A DNA stretch of 64,000 nucleotides from Phycisphaerales bacterium (GTDB lineage Bacteria > Planctomycetota > Phycisphaerae > Phycisphaerales > UBA1924), in assembly GCA_040217175.1 (NCBI GenBank), contig JAVJNT010000001.1:1567020-1631019 (forward strand), read 5' to 3'. Shown here in pieces: positions 16,354 through 23,818 of the stretch (its first letter is position 1; every line of letters starts with the position of its first letter). Position numbers and translations under genes: made by a program. The notes below the pieces were generated by a model. That model saw only the letters and a list, made by a program, of their open reading frames with translations. It had not been told where the DNA came from and did not search any database.

Positions 16354-17844
16354 CTACGGGCAGCCCGCGTCGAAGGCGTTCTGGAAGGCCAGGAAGTCGA
16401 AGATCGTCAGGCCGTCGTCGCCGTCGAAGTCGGCGACGCAGTCAGTCCGCACGGCGATCACGCTGGGGTCGCTCGTCACGCTGCCATCGACGGTCGAGAC
16501 GACCACGTCGTAGCGGTCCATGTCGTCGACGGTCGCATCGATGGTCAGCGTGGGCGTCGTCGCGCCCGAGACGCCGCCACCCTCGACCAGGTCCACGCCG
16601 TCGCGTCGCCACTGGTAGGACAGCGGCTCGCTGGCGGTCGCCACCACCCGCAGTTCGACGACGCCGCCACCCGACGAGAGCAGCACGACGGCCGGCGGCT
16701 GGGTGGTGATCATCGGCGGCACGGGCCGCCGGTTCAGCAGCACGCTCACGTCGTCGCTCGTGATGTTCGTCACGGCGAGGTCGCCGGCGCCATCGCCGAG
16801 GAAGTCGCCGATCGCCACGGACACGGGCCCGCTGCCGACGCCGTAGTCCTCGCTGAGCCCGAAGCTGCCATCGCCCTCGTTCAGCAGCACGCTCGCGATG
16901 CTGCCGAACTGGTTGGCCAGCGCCACGTCGGCGTCCCCGTCGCGGTCGAGGTCGCCGATGGCGATGCCGCGGGGTACGCGGCCGGCGTCGTAGCGCACGG
17001 GCGCTCCGAGCGTCCCGTCGCCCTGGTTCATCAGCACGCTGATCGCGTCCTCGCTGGAGTTCGCAACGACCACGTCGGCGTCGCCGTCGCCGTCGAGGTC
17101 GGCGATGGCCAGCCCCCGGCACGATGCGCCCACCGCGTAGCGCACCTGCGCCGCGAACGTTCCGTCGCCGTTGTTGAGCAGCACGCCGACCTCGCGGTCG
17201 TCGCCGTTGCAGACGGCCAGGTCCTGGTCGCCGTCGCCGTCCAGGTCGGCCAGCGCCAGGCCCGCGGGATTCGTGCCCACCGGGTAGCTCGTGAGGGGCG
17301 CAAAGGTCGCGTCGCCGTTGTTGAGGCGGACGCTCACGTCGTCGCCGTCGGAGTTCTGCGTCGCGACGTCGAGGTCGCCGTCGCCGTCGAGGTCGCCCAG
17401 CACGATGCCGATCGGATTCCTGCCGACGCCGACCCGCCTCGAGGCCCCGAACGTCCCGTCGCCGTTGTTGAGCAGCACGCTGACGGCCATGAAGGTCCCG
17501 CCGGAGACCGCAAGGTCGTTGTCGCCGTCGCCGTCCAGGTCGCCGATCGCCACCCGGCCCGCCCGCCGCCCGACGTCATACGGCACGTCGGGGGCGAAGG
17601 TCCCGTCGCCACCATTGAGCAGCACGCTCACGGTGTCGCTGCTGCCGTTGCTGGTGACCACGTCGGCGTCGCCGTCGCCGTCCAGATCGCCGATGGCGAC
17701 GCCCAGCGGCGTCTCGCCGACCGGGTAGAACACGGCGGGGTCGAACAGGTCGCCTTGCCCCAGTGCCGCGGCGGGCGCGAGCGCGAGCGTGGCGAGCGGC
17801 CCGTACAGGGGCGTGCCGGCCAAGAGGCGTCGGATCCGGTGCAT
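16354..17844 (-). CDS. Secreted FG-GAP (VCBS) propeller protein, paralogue 2
   Basis: 496 residues; the ATG at 17844 has GAGAGGAG before it. Signal peptide LYGPLATLALAPAAALGQ. Seven FG-GAP/VCBS repeats (VAIGDLDGDGDADVVTSNG, IVLGDLDGDGDLDVATQNS, IAIGDLDRDGDADVALANQ and others), an Ig-like domain (SYQWRRDGVDLVEGGGVSG to VVSTVDGSV) and a dockerin-like tail DGLTIFDFLAFQNAFDAGCP. The same architecture as the downstream neighbour (14836-16332) points to tandem duplication. Surface location is inferred from signal and tail; no enzyme domain is seen. The Asp-rich loops should bind Ca2+. Confidence 0.85.
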   Translation of the reverse strand: MHRIRRLLAGTPLYGPLATLALAPAAALGQGDLFDPAVFYPVGETPLGVAIGDLDGDGDADVVTSNGSSDTVSVLLNGGDGTFAPDVPYDVGRRAGRVAIGDLDGDGDNDLAVSGGTFMAVSVLLNNGDGTFGASRRVGVGRNPIGIVLGDLDGDGDLDVATQNSDGDDVSVRLNNGDATFAPLTSYPVGTNPAGLALADLDGDGDQDLAVCNGDDREVGVLLNNGDGTFAAQVRYAVGASCRGLAIADLDGDGDADVVVANSSEDAISVLMNQGDGTLGAPVRYDAGRVPRGIAIGDLDRDGDADVALANQFGSIASVLLNEGDGSFGLSEDYGVGSGPVSVAIGDFLGDGAGDLAVTNITSDDVSVLLNRRPVPPMITTQPPAVVLLSSGGGVVELRVVATASEPLSYQWRRDGVDLVEGGGVSGATTPTLTIDATVDDMDRYDVVVSTVDGSVTSDPSVIAVRTDCVADFDGDDGLTIFDFLAFQNAFDAGCP

Positions 17845-17924
17845 GCGCGTCTCCTCTCGGCGAGCAGCATACCAGAAACCGACCGGGCGTGCAAGGCAGA
17901 ATCGCAGCCGCGGCGGAGGGGGCC

Positions 17925-19223
17925 CTACGGGCAGCCGGCGTCGAAGGCGTTCTGGAACGCGAGGAAGTCGAAGATGGTCAATTCGCCGTCGCCGTCGAAG
18001 TCGGCGCGCGGGTCCATGCGGTCGAAGAGGTTCTGGAACGTGAGAAAGTCGAAGATCGTCAGCTCGCCATCGCGGTCGAGGTCGGCGGCGCAGGGTTCGA
18101 TGAACGCGTCGCAGGCGTTGAGCAGCACGGCGATGGCGTCGTCGGCGCGGTTGGCGACTACAAGGTCGGGACCGTTGCGCCCGTCGAGGTCGCCCAGCGC
18201 GAGGCCGATCGGTTCGTTGCCAACTTCAAGAGTCGCCGGGAACGAGAGCCCGCCGGTGCCATCGCCGAGGTACACGCCGGCCGTGGTCCGGGACGAGTTC
18301 GTCGCGACGACGTCAAGGATCGCGTCGCCGTCCACGTCTGCCGAAGCCAGGAGCGCGGTCCCGAAGCTCGCCGGCAACGACTGGACGGACGAGTAACGCC
18401 CGCTGCCGTCGTTGTGGAGAACGTCGAGCGATGCCCCGGTGTTGATGGTCACGATCGCATCCAGATCGCCATCGAGATCCAGGTCGTGGAGCAGCACGCC
18501 AGCGGGGCCATCGCCCACATCGAAGCTTGCACCGGGCGCCAGCCCACCCGCGCCATCGCCGAAGTAGACACCAACGTCGTCGTCCTCGTGGTGCGCCACC
18601 ACGGCATCGAGGGCGCCATCGCCGTTGGCATCGCCCAGACGCACGCCGTAGGGCGCCGCTCCTGTAGGCACGGTGATTCCAGGCTCGAAGGATCCATCGC
18701 CGCGTCCGAGCAGGATGCGAAGGTCGCGACCGTTGAACGAGGTCACCACCGCATCGAGATGGCTATCGCCATTCAGATCGCCCAGATCGAAGCTCGCGGG
18801 ATTGGTCCCGACCGATGCGTGAGCGCCGGGGCCGAAGCCGCCAAGGCCGTCGCCGGCGTAGACGCTGAGTACGTCATCGCCGAACGCAATCAGCACGACG
18901 TCCAGCACGCCGTCGCCGGTGAGGTCGGCCAACTCGATCGAGATGGGTTGGTCGGCGGTGGAGACGGTGGCGGACCGCACCAGGGCCCCGCTGCCGTCAT
19001 TGCGGAGGAGCACGAACGAGTCCTCGTCCACGTTAATAACAGCGACGTCGAGATCGCCATCGCCGTCGACGTCTCCCAGCCGGGGCATGTACGCGCCGCT
19101 CCCGATCGGCTGCGCCCGGGCGGCATCGAAGATCGATCCGGGATCGCAGGATTGCGCGGAAGCGACGCCAGCCATCGAGAGCGTGCTGGCAATCGCGTAT
19201 CCGGCGACGAAGCGCTTCGACAT
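17925..19223 (-). CDS. Secreted FG-GAP (VCBS) propeller protein, paralogue 3, with double dockerin-like tail
   Basis: 432 residues from the ATG at 19223 (AGGAG 10 bp upstream). Signal peptide FVAGYAIASTLSMAGVASAQ. Seven degenerate FG-GAP/VCBS repeats (PRLGDVDGDGDLDVAVINV, IELADLTGDGVLDVVLIAF, VLLHDLDLDGDLDAIVTIN and others). No Ig-like domain; instead two dockerin-like units close the protein (DLDRDGELTIFDFLTFQNLF and DFDGDGELTIFDFLAFQNAF) ending DAGCP. More divergent from the other two paralogues, so an older duplicate. It lies 25 bp downstream of the repeat-bearing possible small ORF and may share a transcript with the LuxR-type gene. Confidence 0.85.
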   Translation of the reverse strand: MSKRFVAGYAIASTLSMAGVASAQSCDPGSIFDAARAQPIGSGAYMPRLGDVDGDGDLDVAVINVDEDSFVLLRNDGSGALVRSATVSTADQPISIELADLTGDGVLDVVLIAFGDDVLSVYAGDGLGGFGPGAHASVGTNPASFDLGDLNGDSHLDAVVTSFNGRDLRILLGRGDGSFEPGITVPTGAAPYGVRLGDANGDGALDAVVAHHEDDDVGVYFGDGAGGLAPGASFDVGDGPAGVLLHDLDLDGDLDAIVTINTGASLDVLHNDGSGRYSSVQSLPASFGTALLASADVDGDAILDVVATNSSRTTAGVYLGDGTGGLSFPATLEVGNEPIGLALGDLDGRNGPDLVVANRADDAIAVLLNACDAFIEPCAADLDRDGELTIFDFLTFQNLFDRMDPRADFDGDGELTIFDFLAFQNAFDAGCP

Positions 19224-19248
19224 CGTTTGCACGCTCCTGTGGGTTCCA

Positions 19249-19566
19249 TCACGGTAGTGCGTTTGGTACCGACGTGTCGGACCACCCGTCCACCCCGACA
19301 GATGGACCGTCTTTCGCGTCGGACGCATCAACCATCGCGTCAAGCAGACTGTCCATCGCGTCAAGCAGACTGTCCACCGCGTCAGGCAGGCCGGCTACCG
19401 CGTCAGGAAGGCTTGTCACCGCGCTCGGAAGGCCGTCCACCGCGTCAGATGGAGCATCCACCGCGATGGATGGAGCATCGGCGCTGGGTTTTCGGACGCG
19501 ATGCGCGGGCGGACGGGGCGTGTCGTTAGGCGAGGCGTACCCCCGCGCCGGGCGCAGCCCGCGCAT
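19249..19566 (-). CDS. Possible small ORF made mostly of 7-residue repeats
   Basis: 105 codons. The frame begins ATG (19566) 23 bp after the LuxR-type stop and ends 25 bp before the propeller gene start. Translation gives heptad units such as SLPDAVAGLPDAVD and SLLDAMDSLLDAM. The 21-bp DNA period equals seven codons, which keeps this frame (and the other frames) open through the array, so openness alone is weak evidence. The ribosome-binding site is poor (GGCGGGGCC), third-position GC looks lower than in neighbours, and no homologous protein comes to mind. It could equally be non-coding repeat DNA. Confidence 0.25.
   Translation of the reverse strand: MRGLRPARGYASPNDTPRPPAHRVRKPSADAPSIAVDAPSDAVDGLPSAVTSLPDAVAGLPDAVDSLLDAMDSLLDAMVDASDAKDGPSVGVDGWSDTSVPNALP
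19269..19478. repeat. 21-bp tandem repeat array, about ten units
   Basis: Units of exactly 21 bp follow one another without spacers. Two adjacent units at 19332-19373 are identical (CCATCGCGTCAAGCAGACTG plus T); the units at 19374, 19395, 19416, 19437 and 19458 share the core CACCGCGTCAG with drift, and the outer units (19269-19331) are more degenerate. The array fills most of the 366 bp between the LuxR-type gene and the third propeller gene. Confidence 0.85.
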
Positions 19567-19589
19567 GGCCCCGCCGGCGAGGCGACAAG

Positions 19590-20639
19590 CTACACCCTCT
19601 TCAGCTTCCCAGCCTCGGGCGTCAGCCCGGCCCGCATCGCGTACCGGGCCATCTGTACGCGGTTGCTCGTGCCCAGCTTCTTGTGGATCGCGTCGCAATG
19701 CCGCTCGACCGTGCGGGGCGAGCGGCCGAGGGCGCCGGCGATCTCGCGCGTTGCCATACCCTGGCCGATGAGCGCCAGCACCTCGAGCTCGCGGGCCGTC
19801 AACGCCTCGAGCTCGCCCAGCTCGGCGAGCATGGGAGCGAGCGTGGTGAAGCGGTCTTCGCCGGGGTGCTCGTGGCCGGAAGCGTGGGGGCTGGCGTGGG
19901 GGCTCGTGTGGGGGTGGGCGTGGCGTGCGGGCGTGGTCCGCTTGGGCTCGCACTGCGAGTCGGGCCCGGGATCGAAGCGGCCCTGCACGGCGACGACCAG
20001 GCACGTGGGGCCCTCGGCGACGCTCGGGTCCTGGTGCACGAGCGGCCACACGTCGCACTGGACCTGCGCGCCCTCGTGGATGAAGTGCAGCACGGTCGGG
20101 TTGCCGCTGGTGCGCGCGGTGCGCACGGCGTCGGGGCCGACGCGGGCCCACACGCCGCGGCGGCCGGTCGACGTCGCGCGGTGGTGCAAGTGTTGAGGGT
20201 CGTGCTGGCTGGCGGTGGCGCCCTCGGCCGCGCCCTTGGGCACGGTGAGCGTCAGAAAGCGGCGGTTGCTGGCGATGGTCATGCCCTCGGCGTCGACGAG
20301 CGCGAGGCCCAGGGCCGGCTCGTCGCGCAGCATGTTGATAAGCGCGGCGATGGCGGCGGGACCGAGATCGCCCGGGCCCTCGGCTAGCGGGCCGAGGTGG
20401 GCGGCGTGGCCGTGCGATCCCTCGTCGCCGCGGTGGATGGGCCTGGCGGCCTGGCGGGCCGGCTGGTGGGCCTGTTGGCGGGTTGTCTGCGTGTGGGGCG
20501 ACCCCCCGGGGCCGGTCGGTCCCGTGCGTGCCCTGTGATCCCCGCCTGATCCGCTTCCCGTTGGGGCGGATCCCCTCGAGCCCGGGGATCCGCTCGAACC
20601 GGGGGTCGAGGGCGGGGTATCGGACGGACGGTCGGCCAT
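19590..20639 (-). CDS. LuxR-type transcriptional regulator with PAS-like sensor region
   Basis: 349 residues; the ATG at 20639 has GGAGG upstream. The first about 80 residues are low complexity (Gly/Ser/Pro/Arg). A PAS-like region follows (AIAALINMLRDEPALGLALV, DAEGMTIASNRRFLTL, then VLHFIHEGAQVQCDVWPLVH). A His/Pro-rich linker (HAHPHTSPHASPHASGHEH) leads to a C-terminal LuxR helix-turn-helix (LTARELEVLALIGQGMATRE, IAGALGRSPRTVERHCDAIH, KKLGTSNRVQMARYAMRAGL). It should bind DNA as a dimer; the signal is unknown, and the His-rich linker could bind metal (inference). Its neighbours downstream on the same strand are the repeat array and the propeller genes. Confidence 0.85.
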   Translation of the reverse strand: MADRPSDTPPSTPGSSGSPGSRGSAPTGSGSGGDHRARTGPTGPGGSPHTQTTRQQAHQPARQAARPIHRGDEGSHGHAAHLGPLAEGPGDLGPAAIAALINMLRDEPALGLALVDAEGMTIASNRRFLTLTVPKGAAEGATASQHDPQHLHHRATSTGRRGVWARVGPDAVRTARTSGNPTVLHFIHEGAQVQCDVWPLVHQDPSVAEGPTCLVVAVQGRFDPGPDSQCEPKRTTPARHAHPHTSPHASPHASGHEHPGEDRFTTLAPMLAELGELEALTARELEVLALIGQGMATREIAGALGRSPRTVERHCDAIHKKLGTSNRVQMARYAMRAGLTPEAGKLKRV

Positions 20640-20775
20640 GCGTGGCCTCCAGCGCCGGTCGTGGACCCGGGTATCCCGAGTGTACCATGATCAGGGAACC
20701 CCTGCAAGAGCGTTTTCCCAGCTTGGCCGCAAATGGGTGGAAGCGCCCAGCGAACGGAATGCGAGCAGGATCGTG

Positions 20776-21504
20776 CTAGCCGGCGAACTTCCGGCCCAGA
20801 ATCGACAAGAGCTCGGCGAAGACGGCCTCGGGCTGCTGGGTCGCGTCGATCCGGGCGTAGCGGTCGCTCCCGGCCCCGCCGTGGTCGGCCATGGCGCCCT
20901 CGACCTGGGCCAGGTAGCCCGCACGCACGCGGGCGTGGAAGGCGGCGCCCTTGGCCTCCATCCGGTCCAGCAGCAGCCCCAGGCGGGCGGCGGCGGTCGC
21001 CTCATCGACGTCGAAGATGAGATTCAGGTCGGGCTCGGCGTGCGGCTCGGCCCCGTGCGTGACGACGCGGGCGACGGCCAGGATGTCGTCGATGCTCAGC
21101 CCGCCTGCGGCCCCCTGGTAGGCCAGCGTGCTGGCAACGAAGCGGTCGGCCAGGACGACCTTGCCCTTGGCCAGCGCCGGCGCGATGCGCTCGGCGACGA
21201 GCTGGGCCCGGCTTGCCATGTACAGCAGCATCTCGCACCGCACGTCCATCGCGGCCTGGCGGTGGTCGAGCAGCACGTCGCGGATGGCCTCGCCCGCCGC
21301 CGTGCCGCCGGGCTCGCGCACGGTGACGACGGGGATGGCGGCGTCCTTGAGCATGGCCTCGAGCATGCGCAGCTGCGTGCTCTTGCCCGAGCCGTCGGGG
21401 CCCTCGAAGACGAGGAACCTGCCCTTGAGCGTGGGCAGCCAGGATGGGGCGCTGGGCCGGGGGTCCGCCATGGGGGCCAGTGTAGACGGCCCGATTCCGC
21501 TCAT
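20776..21504 (-). CDS. tmk: Thymidylate kinase
   Basis: 242 residues. P-loop FEGPDGSGKSTQLRMLEAML, the DRF/Y-type motif VLADRFVASTLAYQGAAGG, REPGGTAAGEAIRDVLLD and the LID-side region identify dTMP kinase, which phosphorylates dTMP to dTDP for DNA synthesis. The ATG at 21504 overlaps by 4 bp (ATGA) the end of a protein-like frame upstream, which supports it; an internal ATG at 21471 (MADPRPSAP) would remove 11 residues and still leave the whole domain. About 25 residues precede the usual N-terminus. Confidence 0.92.
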   Translation of the reverse strand: MSGIGPSTLAPMADPRPSAPSWLPTLKGRFLVFEGPDGSGKSTQLRMLEAMLKDAAIPVVTVREPGGTAAGEAIRDVLLDHRQAAMDVRCEMLLYMASRAQLVAERIAPALAKGKVVLADRFVASTLAYQGAAGGLSIDDILAVARVVTHGAEPHAEPDLNLIFDVDEATAAARLGLLLDRMEAKGAAFHARVRAGYLAQVEGAMADHGGAGSDRYARIDATQQPEAVFAELLSILGRKFAG

Positions 21505-21662
21505 GGAGTGCCGCCGAATTCACGCAACATCAGTTGTATCTGCCGCTCCATGCGCGTCTCCTCGTCGGGCACGTCGATCGCTTCGAGAAGCGCTCGCAAG
21601 TCCGCATCGAAGCGTTCCAGCGGCGTGTCGACCTGCTGCCCTGGGTCGAAATTCCACCAGCC
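21501..21662 (-). pseudogene. Protein-like continuation of the upstream frame after an in-frame TAA
   Basis: Directly after the TAA (21663-21665) of the neighbouring gene the same frame stays open for 53 codons and reads GWWNFDPGQQVDTPLERFDA, then DLRALLEAIDVPDEETRMER and QIQLMLREFGGTP, ending in a TGA that overlaps the tmk ATG. The sequence looks like a normal protein C-terminus and would complete the LolA-like end of the upstream protein. Read-through, a nonsense mutation or a base error (TAC or TAT to TAA) are all possible. A separate short peptide starting at an internal ATG is less likely. Confidence 0.6.
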
Positions 21663-22877
21663 TTAGTCGAGTATTGCCGCTGCGTCGTCGTTCACAACGG
21701 GCACGTAGCGCGTGTCTCCCAAGTATGAATTCTCGCGTCGAATCAGGAGGCTTTCGGCGTCGATCCATAGCGTCGTGTGACCACCGATCCCGTCGGCTCC
21801 CTCGAGCCTGTAGACCAAGCGGCCGTGGAGTATCTCCTCGCCAACCAGAGTCGGCTCCGCGAGGCGTGCGAGGGGCGAACTCCATTCCTCGCGCGGCAAC
21901 AACGCTCCGGTCATCCCAAAGTGGATCGCGGCGAGAGCCGTTCCAAGGCTCGAAGCCTGCTGTGGCACACCTCCCGTAATGGTCCACCACTCCCAGATGA
22001 TCCCGGCATCGCCCCTCCATGCCACATGGCGATGCCAAGGCGAATGTTCGAACGGATGATTGTCGCGACTCTCAAGCCTGAATCGGTGCGGCCGCTGCAT
22101 GCCTGTGGCGAAGAACGCGTATGGATGTGGGCCGGCACCATTCGTGACGTTGATGCCATAGTCCACGTACGCATCGAGCGATGCATAGACCGACGCAGAT
22201 CTGGCCATGATTGCGTATCCCTCGGCACCAGCAGGGACGTTGGCCTCGTCGTCTAGAGCGACGAGTACCTGGGCCGCGGTGTGGCGATAACGGCCGTCCG
22301 TGTCTTGCGCAAGCAAAGTGCGTGCACGATGAAGAAGCAACCATTGCTCCCAAGGCCAAAGCCCGCCGTTGGTCCAATGGGGCTCGCCAACGTCGGGCGT
22401 GTTTGAATATTGCATACGAGGTCGGCTACGCCATCGGAACTCGCTGTGCAAGTCATTGGCGGTGATGTCGACGGCCGGGGCAATCCCCTGTGCCGGATAG
22501 TGGACGTGGTAGTCGAAGCGTTCTATCTGCGGCAACATCGCGATCAGCACCACATCGGGTGCAAGCCGCCACCACCCGTGGTCTCGCACGATCGGTCCGG
22601 CGTAGCTCGCATATGAACCCAGTAACAAGATTGCAGCGAGCGTGGCGAACCCCCACCGCCGCCGCGTGCGAAAGAGCTTCCGATCCTTCACAACTGCTCT
22701 GCCGCACTCGGGGCAAGTCCACCCGCCCATCTCGGACGCGGGCACACCATCCATGCCGTACCAGCACTTTGGGCACCGCCGCCGGCCGCGCGAGCGATCC
22801 CACAGCAGCGACCACACCAACAGCGAGAGCCCTACAGCGAGCAATGACCACGCAAGGACGACGAAGATCCAGTCCAT
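21663..22877 (-). CDS. Membrane protein with zinc-ribbon and LolA-like C-terminal region, possibly truncated
   Basis: 404 residues from the ATG at 22877. One membrane segment at residues 3-25 (VVLAWSLLAVGLSLLVWSLL), a zinc ribbon at about 35-60 (RCPKCWYGMDG and CPECGRAVV), a second membrane segment near 75-95 (FATLAAILLLGSYASYAGPI) and a long soluble domain. Near the end TTLWIDAESLLIRRENSYL resembles the outer-membrane lipoprotein-sorting (LolA-like) fold. The paired-cysteine N-terminal module is common in planctomycete hypothetical proteins. The frame hits TAA at 21663 but continues sensibly to the tmk start, so the intact protein was probably about 458 residues. Lower codon bias is seen than in the flanking tmk and transketolase genes. 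Function unknown. Confidence 0.75.
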   Translation of the reverse strand: MDWIFVVLAWSLLAVGLSLLVWSLLWDRSRGRRRCPKCWYGMDGVPASEMGGWTCPECGRAVVKDRKLFRTRRRWGFATLAAILLLGSYASYAGPIVRDHGWWRLAPDVVLIAMLPQIERFDYHVHYPAQGIAPAVDITANDLHSEFRWRSRPRMQYSNTPDVGEPHWTNGGLWPWEQWLLLHRARTLLAQDTDGRYRHTAAQVLVALDDEANVPAGAEGYAIMARSASVYASLDAYVDYGINVTNGAGPHPYAFFATGMQRPHRFRLESRDNHPFEHSPWHRHVAWRGDAGIIWEWWTITGGVPQQASSLGTALAAIHFGMTGALLPREEWSSPLARLAEPTLVGEEILHGRLVYRLEGADGIGGHTTLWIDAESLLIRRENSYLGDTRYVPVVNDDAAAILD

Positions 22878-22894
22878 GCCAGCCAATATACCAC

Positions 22895-22935
22895 ATCGCT
22901 CGTCTTCTCAGGCACCAATTGGTGCAACGAGCGAT
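22895..22935. other. Nested inverted repeat (cruciform-like) between two minus-strand genes
   Basis: A 9-bp perfect outer stem ATCGCTCGT (22895-22903) pairs with ACGAGCGAT (22927-22935) and encloses a 14-bp perfect palindrome GCACCAATTGGTGC (22912-22925). No T-run follows on either strand. It lies after the stop of the DUF membrane protein gene (22953) and 18 bp before the start of the next gene (22877), so it may be a factor-dependent terminator or an operator for a dimeric regulator. Confidence 0.6.
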
Positions 22936-22952
22936 AGGGCTGCACCTGCCGC

Positions 22953-23771
22953 TCACGCCCCCAGCGGCGGCGGGCCCATCGGCTCCATCTCATCACCGAC
23001 CGCCTGCTCGCCCTCTTCGGGCGGCAACGGATTCAGCAGCACGTAGAGCACGCCGAAGGCGCAGGCGTAGAAGGGCAGGGCGTAGAAGATGAACGGCAGG
23101 ATAAGCAGGACGAGGCACACCAGGCCGATGATGCCCATGACGAGGCCCACGAGCCAGACCTTGAACGCGCGGCCCGAGGTGAGGTACCAGCTGATCTTGA
23201 TCGAGTCGATCGGGCCGGGCTTCGCGCCTCGCGGATCGATGCACACCAGGTACGCGAACCACAGACGCACGGCGAGGTAGATCAGCAGCACCAGGAACGC
23301 GATGCCGAGCACCACGCCTACGGCGATGGCGGCAGGCGGCGACACGGTGAGCAGGACGCCGACCACGAGTGCGCCGCCGGCGAATCCGGCGAGCGTGAGC
23401 ACCATGTAGCCCACGGTCATCAGGAAGCCGATGGCGACGACCGGCCAGTATCGCGAGAAGCCCAGGAAGATGTCCTCGAACGAGCCTTCGCCGTCGCGGT
23501 ATCGCCGGGCGGCGAGCATGCCAAGTCCAACGCCGAGCGGCGTCTGGACGAGGAACTGGGCGGCCGTCGACACGGGGTTGAAGAGGGCATCGGGCCCGAC
23601 GAGGACGGCATCGATCAGGCCGGCCACCATCATCGCGGCGAAGGTAAGGAGCGCGACGACGATGGCCGCGCCGAGCATGAGGCCGTAGTTGGCCATCAGC
23701 AGCTTGTGGCCCTCGCCGATGGCCTCGCCCACGGTAAAGTCGCTCGCGGGCGGATACGGATCGTCGTGCAT
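22953..23771 (-). CDS. Integral membrane protein of unknown function
   Basis: 272 residues. Begins DFTVGEAIGEGHKLLMANYG, then six or so hydrophobic segments, among them LMLGAAIVVALLTFAAMMV, VVAIGFLMTVGYMVLTLAGF, AIAVGVVLGIAFLVLLIYLA and FKVWLVGLVMGIIGLVCLVL. The pattern (amphipathic entry, RLWFAYLVCIDPRGAKPGPI between helices, then a C-terminal helix pair) is that of the DUF975-like / glycerophosphodiesterase membrane-domain-like proteins found in many bacteria. The tail is acidic and Pro-rich. Start at 23771, 47 bp after the transketolase stop, so it could be cotranscribed. No function is proposed. Confidence 0.8.
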   Translation of the reverse strand: MHDDPYPPASDFTVGEAIGEGHKLLMANYGLMLGAAIVVALLTFAAMMVAGLIDAVLVGPDALFNPVSTAAQFLVQTPLGVGLGMLAARRYRDGEGSFEDIFLGFSRYWPVVAIGFLMTVGYMVLTLAGFAGGALVVGVLLTVSPPAAIAVGVVLGIAFLVLLIYLAVRLWFAYLVCIDPRGAKPGPIDSIKISWYLTSGRAFKVWLVGLVMGIIGLVCLVLLILPFIFYALPFYACAFGVLYVLLNPLPPEEGEQAVGDEMEPMGPPPLGA

Positions 23772-23818
23772 GATGCCCCCCCGGGTCGATTCGTTGGTCT
23801 GCGAGCCGGACCTTCGCG

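Noticed and set aside
15262..18396. Plus-strand frame of about 1040 codons across the propeller genes
   Set aside because: It mirrors the Asp/Gly repeats of the minus-strand propeller genes; the repeated VAVAVEVAD peptides are an artefact.
19269..19478. Possible CRISPR array
   Set aside because: The 21-bp units abut with no spacers between them, are degenerate, and no cas gene is nearby.
20640..20775. Possible small gene between the LuxR-type gene and tmk
   Set aside because: 136 bp with no start/stop pair of protein-like content.
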